DNA of 64,000 nt. Origin: Actinocrinis puniceicyclus (GTDB taxonomy: Bacteria > Actinomycetota > Actinomycetes > Streptomycetales > Catenulisporaceae). A program made the position numbers and the translations under genes. The DNA lies in contig NZ_JAGSXH010000009.1 of NCBI RefSeq assembly GCF_018283645.1, positions 1 to 64,000 of the forward strand, given 5' to 3'. A model generated the notes under the pieces. It did not search any database, was not told where the DNA came from, and saw nothing but the letters and a program-made list of their open reading frames with translations. This document shows positions 24,490-30,622 of the stretch, piece by piece. Each line of letters opens with the position of its first letter. Position 1 is the first letter of the stretch.

Positions 24490-25680
24490 ATGGCAGTACG
24501 TATCAAAAGCGTGCACGCTGTGGAGATCATCGACTCCAACGGGCGTCCCGCGCTTGACGTGCGCTTGAGCCTGGTCGGAGGAGCGGCCGGACAGGCGTGC
24601 GTGCCGTTCGGGGCCTGCTGTCCGGTCGAGCAGGCGACAGCGCTGGAGAGCGCGGCGCTCGAACTGGTCGGCGCGTCCTTCGAGGGGCTGGCCGACATCG
24701 ACGGAGCGCTGCGCAAGCTCGCCGAGGACGGGATCCGGCCGCGGCCCAGCCAGCACGTGCTGCGCGGCGTGTCCATCGCCGCGGCCAGGGCGATGGCCAA
24801 CCGGCAGGAGCAGCCGCTGTGGCGGTTCCTGGCGCTGCCCGGAGCCGGGCAAAGGCTGCCGGTGCCGCAGTTCACCGTCGTCAACGGCGGCCACCGGGCG
24901 GGGACCGAACTGGACTTCGAGCAGTTCATGATCGCCCCGGTGGGAGCGCCCAGCATGCGCGCCGCGGTGCACACGGGTGTTGAGCTGCTCGGCAGGCTGC
25001 GCGCGGTGCTGGCCGGTTACTCGCTCGATACCCGGGTGGGCGCGGACGGCGGCTTCGCACCGCAGATCGCCTGGCCGGAGCGCGTTCTCGAGCTGATCAC
25101 GCAGACCATATCGGACGCCGGATACGCCCTCGGCCCGGACGGGGTGACGCTGGCGCTGCGGGTCGCGGCCTCCGGTTTCCGGTACGGCGACGGCTACCAG
25201 GTGGGCGGCGAGTGGCACAGTACCGCGGAGATGATCGACCGCTACGAACAGATGGTCGACGTCTTCCCGCTTTCGAGCATCGAGGACGCCTTGGCGCAGG
25301 ACGACTGGGACGGCTGGGCCGAACTCACCCGCCGCCTCGGCGACCGGGTGCAGCTCGTCGGCGGCGACGTGTTCGCGACCGACCCGGAGTTGATCGCCAC
25401 CGCCGTCGCCCGGCGGGTCGCCAACGCCGCGGTGATCAAGACCGCGCACTTCAGCACGATCACCGAGGCGCTGGAAGCGATGCGCGCCTGCCGGGACGCC
25501 GGCTACGCGCAGGTGGTGGCGCACCGGGGGGAGACCAGTGACGCCTTCGCGGCGGACCTGGCGGTGGCGGCCGGCTGCGGCCGACTGCGAGCCGGGGCAC
25601 CCACCCAGGGCGAACGAGTCGCGAACTACAACCGGCTCATCGAGATCGAGGCCGACGACTGCCTGGCGTATCGAGGCTGA
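24490..25680 (+). CDS. Enolase-like protein with degenerate active site
   Basis: 396 aa, shorter than the usual 425-430. The enolase fold is clear from end to end: LPVPQFTVVNGGHRAGTELD, FEQFMIAPVGAPSMRAAVHTG, GADGGFAP, FPLSSIEDALAQDDWDGW, GERVANYNRLIEIE. Key residues differ from true enolase. The DEGG catalytic pair is A186-D187. The first Mg ligand Asp (in the LDVAASEF motif) is R224. The Mg ligand in GDDLF is G292. The substrate Lys before TGAP is R367. The SGAS Mg-loop reads PFGACC. E265, catalytic K317 and H345-R346 are kept. It is probably not a 2-phosphoglycerate dehydratase; a moonlighting, regulatory or altered-substrate role is inference. ATG 24490 is preceded by GGGGGAAAA. Confidence 0.85.
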   Translation: MAVRIKSVHAVEIIDSNGRPALDVRLSLVGGAAGQACVPFGACCPVEQATALESAALELVGASFEGLADIDGALRKLAEDGIRPRPSQHVLRGVSIAAARAMANRQEQPLWRFLALPGAGQRLPVPQFTVVNGGHRAGTELDFEQFMIAPVGAPSMRAAVHTGVELLGRLRAVLAGYSLDTRVGADGGFAPQIAWPERVLELITQTISDAGYALGPDGVTLALRVAASGFRYGDGYQVGGEWHSTAEMIDRYEQMVDVFPLSSIEDALAQDDWDGWAELTRRLGDRVQLVGGDVFATDPELIATAVARRVANAAVIKTAHFSTITEALEAMRACRDAGYAQVVAHRGETSDAFAADLAVAAGCGRLRAGAPTQGERVANYNRLIEIEADDCLAYRG

Positions 25681-25826
25681 CGCTGACGGCAGTGCCGGCC
25701 GCGGCGCGAGCCGCGGCGCGAGCCGGCCGCGGTGCTGCCCCGGCTCGCTGCAAGTGCTCCTGCCGGCGACGGCACCAGAGCTCGTGCCGGCGCTCGTGCC
25801 CGGGACCGGGGTCGGCGGCCGGGCTC

Positions 25827-26441
25827 TCACGGGATCGTGCGCGGCAGCCTGCCGTCAAGGATCAGTTCGACGAGTTGCTCGACCATCACCGCGTCGACCG
25901 GCAGCTTGCGCACCAGGCTGCGGTAGAAGATCGCGCCGATGAACAGGTCGATGACCGTCTCGATGTCGACGTCTGGCGGCAGCGTCCCGACCGCGGCGGC
26001 CTGGTGCAGGACCTCTCGGGCGGCGTCCCGGCGCGGTCTCAGGAACTGCCGCAGCTGCTCGGCGCCGGTCGCGTCCCGTGACACCTCCGCGGCCAGCGCG
26101 GGCACCGTCGAGCCGACCTGGCCGACGGCGTACGTCTGGACCGCGGACTGAATGGCGGCACGCAGGTCCGTGCGCGGGTCTCCGGTGTGCTCCGGCAGCT
26201 CGACCGGCAGGCCGCGCTCCATCGCCTCTATCACCAGGGCGCTCTTGGAGTTCCACCAGCGGTAGATCGTGGCCTTGCCCACGCCGGCCCGCGAGGCGAC
26301 CCGCTCGATGCTCAGGTCCTGGTAACCGACCTCGCCCAGCAACTGCACCGTGGCGTCGAGGATCGCCTGGTGGGTGCGCGGGTTGCGGGCCCGGCCGGTC
26401 GACGGCGCCGGCGGGTCCGCGGCAACGGTTTCGTTGGACAT
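25827..26441 (-). CDS. TetR-family regulator next to the peptide cassette
   Basis: 204 aa. After a 20-residue tail comes a TetR helix-turn-helix (LSIERVASRAGVGKATIYRW, then WNSKSALVIEAME), and a C-terminal helical domain of the TetR_C type with DIETVIDLFIGAIFYRSLV. It is transcribed away from the three peptide genes. The 242-bp intergenic region contains two palindromes: one before its own start (26502-26514) and one abutting the -35 box of the peptide promoter (26597-26610). It is therefore the probable repressor of the peptide operon and of itself. The inducing ligand is unknown. Confidence 0.9.
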   Translation of the reverse strand: MSNETVAADPPAPSTGRARNPRTHQAILDATVQLLGEVGYQDLSIERVASRAGVGKATIYRWWNSKSALVIEAMERGLPVELPEHTGDPRTDLRAAIQSAVQTYAVGQVGSTVPALAAEVSRDATGAEQLRQFLRPRRDAAREVLHQAAAVGTLPPDVDIETVIDLFIGAIFYRSLVRKLPVDAVMVEQLVELILDGRLPRTIP

Positions 26442-26501
26442 CAGTTCTCAACACTCTGTGACGTGGCTGCTCGGAAGGGCGGTGACGCTCAGGCGGAGCC
26501 T

Positions 26502-26514
26502 AGACGTACCGTCT
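26502..26514. promoter_or_regulatory. Palindrome near tetR promoter
   Basis: AGACG-TAC-CGTCT has perfect 5-bp arms, 61 bp upstream of the TetR start. It may be the autoregulatory copy of the operator at 26597-26610, with which it shares the central ACG-TA-CGT character. Confidence 0.4.
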
Positions 26515-26596
26515 CGTAGTTTCGTATGGAACACCAGAGTACTGGACGGTCGCCGCGAGCGGACCGGGTGACATGGTAAAAATGCCTGAGAAAAAA

Positions 26597-26610
26597 ACGA
26601 TACGTATCGT
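26597..26610. promoter_or_regulatory. Perfect 14-bp palindromic operator of the peptide operon
   Basis: ACGATACGTATCGT is a perfect palindrome ending one base before the TTGACA hexamer of the peptide promoter. It has the size and symmetry of TetR-family operators, and the divergent gene encodes a TetR protein. Confidence 0.65.
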
Positions 26611-26611
26611 C

Positions 26612-26640
26612 TTGACAAGCTTGCCTGGTCGTGGAGTAAT
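26612..26640 (+). promoter_or_regulatory. Sigma-70-type promoter of the peptide operon
   Basis: A consensus -35 box TTGACA (26612-26617) is followed after exactly 17 bp by AGTAAT (26635-26640), which matches TATAAT at four positions including the final TAAT run's key bases. The flanks are AT-rich compared with the rest of the window. Transcription would start about 37 bp before the first peptide ATG, leaving a short leader with a near-perfect Shine-Dalgarno. Confidence 0.6.
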
Positions 26641-26683
26641 GACTCTTGTGAGTCCAACGGTTCCCGTTAAGGAGGTGACTTTC

Positions 26684-26863
26684 ATGGAACTCAAGGAACT
26701 GCGTGAGCAGCCGGTCGAGCTGCTGCCCGGCCGCGAGGCGCTCAACCACTTCAAGTTCGTGTGGGCGAACGTCGAGGCCTACAACAAGGCGATGGCCGTG
26801 AACATGTTCTCCGACCACTCCAGCGCCACCGCAGTAGCGCTCCAGTCCATCTCCATCGGGTGA
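26684..26863 (+). CDS. Candidate precursor peptide 1 (59 aa)
   Basis: The gene has an exceptionally strong AAGGAGGTGA Shine-Dalgarno (26669-26678), 5 nt before ATG 26684, indicating heavy translation. The peptide begins MELKELREQPVELLPGREAL and ends ATAVALQSISIG. It aligns with the next two peptides at LREQ-VEL-P-REAL (leader-like), AYNKAMAVN (middle), SSATA and QSISIG (C-terminus). It has an extra three-residue stretch after the leader (NHFKFVWANVEAYN). There is no signal peptide and no Cys. The pattern of conserved leader and variable C-terminal part, in tandem genes before an RRE-M50 protein, fits a RiPP-type or processed signalling precursor. Its product and activity are unknown. Confidence 0.75.
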   Translation: MELKELREQPVELLPGREALNHFKFVWANVEAYNKAMAVNMFSDHSSATAVALQSISIG

Positions 26864-26916
26864 CCTGCGGTACTGACCGCGACACTCCCGTCCATCGAAG
26901 CCTGAAAAGGAAAAGC

Positions 26917-27087
26917 ATGAACTTCACCGAACTGCGCGAGCAGAGCGTCGAACTGGTCCCCGCCCGCGAGGCGCTCAGCGTCACCATGGCCTGGGTCGAC
27001 GCCTACAACAAGGCGCTCGCGGTCAACCTGTACTCCGACTACTCCGACGCGACCGCGCTGGCCGGTCAGTCCATCACCATCAGCTGA
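26917..27087 (+). CDS. Candidate precursor peptide 2 (56 aa)
   Basis: Begins MNFTELREQSVELVPAREAL, then SVTMAWVDAYNKALAVNLYS, and ends QSITIS. It is most similar to peptide 3 in both sequence and upstream region: the stretch GCCTGAAAAGGAAAAGC directly before the ATG is identical in both genes and includes the AAAAGGA ribosome binding site. It has no Cys. The hydrophobic WVDAYNKALAVN segment could form an amphipathic helix, and the C-terminal beta-branched QSITIS is conserved across all three peptides. Family and product are not recognised. Confidence 0.75.
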   Translation: MNFTELREQSVELVPAREALSVTMAWVDAYNKALAVNLYSDYSDATALAGQSITIS

Positions 27088-27140
27088 CCCGCGGTAACCA
27101 CCGCGGCGCTTCAGCCCATCGACGCCTGAAAAGGAAAAGC

Positions 27141-27311
27141 ATGAACGTCATCGAACTGCGCGAGCAGACCGTTGAGCTCGTCCCCGCCCGCGAGGCGCTC
27201 AGCGTCACCGTGGCCTGGGTCGACGCCTACAACAAGGCGCTGGCGGCCAACCTCGGTAGCTACTGCTCCAGCGCGACCGCGGCCGCGGGCCAGACCATTT
27301 CAATCGGCTAG
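27141..27311 (+). CDS. Candidate precursor peptide 3 (56 aa)
   Basis: Begins MNVIELREQTVELVPAREAL, then SVTVAWVDAYNKALAANLGS, and ends QTISIG. The gene starts exactly 224 bp after peptide gene 2, and the leader regions are nearly identical, so these two arose by tandem duplication. The variable segment GSYCSSATAAAG carries the only Cys of the three peptides. The stop is followed after 10 bp by a 17-bp perfect hairpin that should reduce read-through into the protease gene. Confidence 0.75.
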   Translation: MNVIELREQTVELVPAREALSVTVAWVDAYNKALAANLGSYCSSATAAAGQTISIG

Positions 27312-27321
27312 GCGGTTCAGC

Positions 27322-27359
27322 CGGTGGCGGGGAGCCGGACGCCCGGCTCCCCGCCACCG
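27322..27359 (+). terminator. 17-bp perfect hairpin (attenuator) between peptides and protease
   Basis: CGGTGGCGGGGAGCCGG (27322-27338) and its exact reverse complement (27343-27359) enclose the loop ACGC. It sits between the last peptide stop and the protease start with no T-tract. Such internal hairpins commonly keep precursor mRNA far above processing-gene mRNA in peptide operons and can also stabilise the upstream message. Confidence 0.65.
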
Positions 27360-27384
27360 AGCCGCCCGAGTGCTTGGACCAGTG

Positions 27385-28821
27385 ATGACCGTCGTCGAGC
27401 CCCAGACGCACAATACGACCGGGAACAAGCCGGCGGAACGCGCCGAGACCGTGCCCTATGCCCCGCAGGGGGCCGCACCTGAAACCGAATCCACAGCCGC
27501 CACCGCGGCGCGCGTTCCGCAGCCTGCCGCCGGCACCGAGTTGTTCGGCGAGTATCAGGGCTCCGGCTACGCGGAGCCGCGCTATCTCGTGCGGCGCGCC
27601 GACGGCCAGGTCATCCAGCTCACCGCCCTGCTCAACCTGACGCTGCGCGCGATCGACGGCACCGCTGATCAGAGCACGATCGCGCAGCGGGTGACCGCCG
27701 GCTTCGGCCGCGAGGTCACCGCGGAGAACGTCGCCTACCTCATCGAACACAAGCTCCAGCCGGCCGGCCTCGTCCTGCCCGAGGACGGGGCGGCGACCCC
27801 CCTGCCGCGCACCGACCTGCTGCTCGCGCTGCGCGGACGCTGTACGCTCGTGCGCCCACCCATGGTCCGCTTCCTCGCACGAATGCTGGCCTGGATACAC
27901 CGGCCGCTCATCGTCGCCGCGGTGCTGCTCGGTGTCGTCGTCCTCGACGTATGGCTCTTCGCCGTGCACGGCGCGGCCGGTCCGCTGGTCTCCGTCCTCA
28001 CCAGGCCGACGCTGATGCTCGCCGTGCTCGGCCTCGGCATCGGGTCCATGGTCTTCCACGAGTTCGGACACGCCTCCGCCTGCCACTACTCCGGCGCGCG
28101 ACCAGGACGCATCGGCTGCGGCATCTTCCTGGTCTGGCCCTCGATGTACACGGACGTCACCGACGTGTACCGGGTCGGCCGGGCCGGACGGCTGCGCACC
28201 GACCTCGGCGGCGTCTACTTCAACACAGTCTTCATCCTCGCCCTCGCCGGCTGCTACGCGCTGACCGGCCAGCCCGTGTACCTGGCCGCGATCCTCTTCG
28301 TGCACTTCGAGATCATCGACCAGTTGCTGCCGATCCTGCGCTTCGACGGCTACTTCCTCCTTGCGGACATCGTCGGTGTGCCGGACCTGTTCGGCCGGGT
28401 GGGCCCGATCCTGCGCGACCTGCTGCCCACCCGGCTGCGCCCTCGGAGCAGCGCCGCGCAGCTTCCCACCGCCCTGCGGCGCGGCGCGCGCGTGGGTGCC
28501 ACGACCTGGGTGCTGGTGACGCTGCCGCTGCTCGGCGGCGAAATGGTGTGGATGTTCTGGCACCTGCCGTCCCTCATCCGCACGACGGCGCACTCGATCT
28601 CAGTTTTCGCCCTGGCCGTCTTCCACGACTGCGTCCATCACCTGTGGGCGCAGGCGGGGGTCGACGCCCTGGCGATCGCCCTGCTGGCCATCCCGGTGAT
28701 CGGGCTGAGCTGGCTGTCCTGGCGGATCCTGACCCGGCTGCTGCGCCTGGCCGCCCGCCGGATGTCGCCGCCGCTCGCGCTCGCGCTCGCCGCGGCCCGA
28801 GGCGGCCGGCACCGCCGCTGA
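27385..28821 (+). CDS. RRE-like (PqqD-type) domain fused to M50 site-2-type membrane zinc protease
   Basis: 478 aa from ATG 27385. Residues 1-60 are disordered. Residues about 62-132 resemble PqqD/RRE winged-helix domains that bind leader peptides (RRADGQVIQLTALLNLTLRA, DGTADQSTIAQRVTAGFGRE, VAYLIEHKLQPAGLV). A membrane domain follows, with helices near 172-195 and 208-224 and the zinc motif HEFGH at 225-229. The third metal-ligand region is RFDGYFLLADIVG (Asp 321). Further helices follow near 275-310, 385-405 and 440-460. It belongs to the peptide zinc metalloprotease group (YydH-like), which cleaves peptides in or near the membrane. The fusion would recognise and cut the three upstream peptides. 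Its own Shine-Dalgarno is weak. Confidence 0.85.
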   Translation: MTVVEPQTHNTTGNKPAERAETVPYAPQGAAPETESTAATAARVPQPAAGTELFGEYQGSGYAEPRYLVRRADGQVIQLTALLNLTLRAIDGTADQSTIAQRVTAGFGREVTAENVAYLIEHKLQPAGLVLPEDGAATPLPRTDLLLALRGRCTLVRPPMVRFLARMLAWIHRPLIVAAVLLGVVVLDVWLFAVHGAAGPLVSVLTRPTLMLAVLGLGIGSMVFHEFGHASACHYSGARPGRIGCGIFLVWPSMYTDVTDVYRVGRAGRLRTDLGGVYFNTVFILALAGCYALTGQPVYLAAILFVHFEIIDQLLPILRFDGYFLLADIVGVPDLFGRVGPILRDLLPTRLRPRSSAAQLPTALRRGARVGATTWVLVTLPLLGGEMVWMFWHLPSLIRTTAHSISVFALAVFHDCVHHLWAQAGVDALAIALLAIPVIGLSWLSWRILTRLLRLAARRMSPPLALALAAARGGRHRR

Positions 28822-28917
28822 ACACGGCGCCGGCCACCACCCGCAAGCAGCAACCGAAGACGACTGCCGAGTTCATTTCGCTGACGGCCGAATGACCGCC
28901 AACAGAAGGGAACCACC

Positions 28918-29499
28918 GTGAAATTTCATCCTAAGAGGGCCGCGGCGGTGTTCGCCGCGGTGATCATGGGAGTCAGTGCCCTGGTCACCGGGGGGACCGC
29001 CCAGGCGTCCTCCGCCTCGAACTACGCGTCCAGCCACGCCTCGTACTGGAACCACCACTCGTTCGACGTGGCGTTCCAGGTCCGGCAGATGTTCAGCTCG
29101 TCGGTGAACGCCACCAACGAGGCCGACGCCAACTCGAGGAACTGCACCGGCTGCCACAGCGTCGCGATCGCGTTCCAGATCGTGGCCGACGGCAAGGTGC
29201 CCACCCACGTCTCCGCGCACAACTTCGGTTCCGCGGTGAACGTGAACTGCAGCGACTGCCAGACGCTCGGCATCGCCTACCAGTTCATCGTGGCCAAGCC
29301 GACCGTGCTCAGCTGGTCCGACCAGGCCAAGCTGTGGCGCATCGACGCGCAACTTTGGTCGCTGTACTGGTCCAACGCGCCCGCCAGCCAGATCGCCGGG
29401 CAGGTTTCCGCGCTGGCCGGACAGGTGGCCTACATCCTGGCCCACGCGGGACACGGCTACTGGCCGCTGGTGCACCACTACATCACCTGGCGGCACTGA
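28918..29499 (+). CDS. Exported protein with two NCxxC motifs
   Basis: 193 aa from GTG 28918, preceded by AGAAGGGAACC. The signal peptide is residues 1-30 (MKFHPKRAAAVFAAVIMGVS, cleavage after AQA). The mature part has two imperfect internal repeats: NCTGCHSVAIAFQIVA (C76, C79) and NCSDCQTLGIAYQFIV (C111, C114), each a CxxC followed by a hydrophobic segment ending in Gln. The C-terminal 60 residues are Trp- and His-rich (SWSDQAKLWRIDAQLWSLYW, GYWPLVHHYITWRH). The CxxC pairs may form disulfides or bind metal. I recall similar exported NCxxC proteins next to M50 genes in other actinobacteria, with no assigned function. Its position makes it a partner of the peptide system: target, carrier, immunity factor or redox helper. 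Confidence 0.7.
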   Translation: MKFHPKRAAAVFAAVIMGVSALVTGGTAQASSASNYASSHASYWNHHSFDVAFQVRQMFSSSVNATNEADANSRNCTGCHSVAIAFQIVADGKVPTHVSAHNFGSAVNVNCSDCQTLGIAYQFIVAKPTVLSWSDQAKLWRIDAQLWSLYWSNAPASQIAGQVSALAGQVAYILAHAGHGYWPLVHHYITWRH

Positions 29500-29563
29500 C
29501 CGCCCGAGTACGGATCCTGATTCGCAGCGACCCGCTGCGCGCGCCTCACCGCGCGGGTCCGGC

Positions 29564-30559
29564 TCAACCGCCGCGGACGGCCGAACGGCCGTCCGCGGCG
29601 CGGTTGTATCTGTCGGCCAGCACCCGCAACCGCTCGGCCAGTTGCGGCGCTTCGCGCACATCGAACTCGAAGTCCCGGCCGAGCGCGCCGAGCCACACGG
29701 CCAGCATGTCCGCGTCGTTGTTGCCGAGCACGACCGCGCAGGTCTCCTCGTCGACGGCCTCCACCGGGCCGAGCGACGGCGGAAGCCGCTCCACGATCTG
29801 CGCGGCCGGGGCGTGCACCGTGATCCGCACGCGGTAGCTCCAGCCGGCGGTCGAGACACCGCGCGCGACGTATCCGGCCAGATCCTCGGCCGGCAGTTCG
29901 CGCGGCGCGAAGCGCGGGCCGGTGGGGACGCACGGCTCGACCCGGTCCACCCGATACGTGCGCCAGGCCGAACGCTGCACGTCCCAGGCCACCAGATACC
30001 AGCGGCGACCCCAGTTGACCAGGCGGTACGGCTCGACATCCCGGCGGCTGGCCGCGCCGTCGTGGGCACGGTAGTCGAAGCGCAGCCGCTCGTGGTCCCG
30101 GCAGGCGGCCGTGATGGCGGTCAGTACGTCGGCAGATACGCGGGCGCCCGCGCGGTCCGGCGCCGCGGGCACCGCGACGGTGTAGGTCTGCAGAGTGTTG
30201 ATACGACGGCGCAGCCGCTGCGGCAGCACCTGCTCCAGTTTCGCGAGGGCCCGCAGCGCCGACTCCTCGATCCCGGCCACCGAGCCCACGGTCGCCGTGC
30301 GCAGGCCGACCGCGACGGCCACGGCCTCCTCGTCGTCGAGGAGCAGCGGAGGCACGGCCGCCCCGGCGGCGAGCCGGTAGCCGCCCACCGCTCCCCGCGT
30401 CGCGTGCACCGGATAGCCCAGGTCGCGCAGCCGCCCTACGTCGTTGCGCACCGTGCGCGTGGTGACACCGAGTCGTTCGGCCAGCTCACACCCGGTCCAA
30501 TCGCGCGGGGTCTGCAAGAGCGAGAGCAGACGCAGCAGTCGCGCAGAGGTCTCCAACAC
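29564..30559 (-). CDS. HTH_11/WYL-domain transcriptional regulator
   Basis: 331 aa. The N-terminal winged helix (RLLRLLSLLQTPRDWTGCEL, then AERLGVTTRTVRNDVGRLRD) is followed by the WYL ligand-sensing domain (DYRAHDGAASRRDVEPYRLV, WGRRWYLVAWDVQRSAWRTY) and the WCX extension (about 235-320). WYL proteins often sense nucleotides or nucleic acid and control stress or resistance genes. The gene is divergent from an MFS exporter, with a perfect dyad in between. The exporter is therefore the probable target. Confidence 0.9.
   Translation of the reverse strand: MLETSARLLRLLSLLQTPRDWTGCELAERLGVTTRTVRNDVGRLRDLGYPVHATRGAVGGYRLAAGAAVPPLLLDDEEAVAVAVGLRTATVGSVAGIEESALRALAKLEQVLPQRLRRRINTLQTYTVAVPAAPDRAGARVSADVLTAITAACRDHERLRFDYRAHDGAASRRDVEPYRLVNWGRRWYLVAWDVQRSAWRTYRVDRVEPCVPTGPRFAPRELPAEDLAGYVARGVSTAGWSYRVRITVHAPAAQIVERLPPSLGPVEAVDEETCAVVLGNNDADMLAVWLGALGRDFEFDVREAPQLAERLRVLADRYNRAADGRSAVRGG
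29569..29600. terminator. 15-bp perfect hairpin at convergent 3' ends
   Basis: CGCCGCGGACGGCCG (29569-29583) and its exact reverse complement (29586-29600) are separated by AA. The hairpin lies within the last codons of the WYL regulator gene and 70 bp after the exported NCxxC gene. It probably ends transcription from both directions. Confidence 0.6.
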
Positions 30560-30580
30560 GCCTCACATTCTGCCCGCTCA

Positions 30581-30601
30581 TTAGGAATCAAGTGTTCCTA
30601 A
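30581..30601. promoter_or_regulatory. Dyad between WYL regulator and MFS exporter
   Basis: TTAGGAA-N7-TTCCTAA has perfect 7-bp arms. It lies 22 bp from both start codons (30559 and 30623), overlapping both promoters. It is a likely operator of the WYL regulator. Confidence 0.55.
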
Positions 30602-30622
30602 TTCCGCGCCAAGCTGGGCCTC

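Noticed and set aside
25688-25739. GC-rich terminator between enolase-like and tetR genes
   Set aside because: The GCCGGC and CCGCGG blocks cannot nest in one stem; mostly a short direct repeat of GCCGCGGCGCGA.
26684-28821. Daptide biosynthetic cluster
   Set aside because: Several precursors plus an M50 protease are shared, but precursors do not end in Thr and the decarboxylase, aminotransferase and methyltransferase genes are missing.
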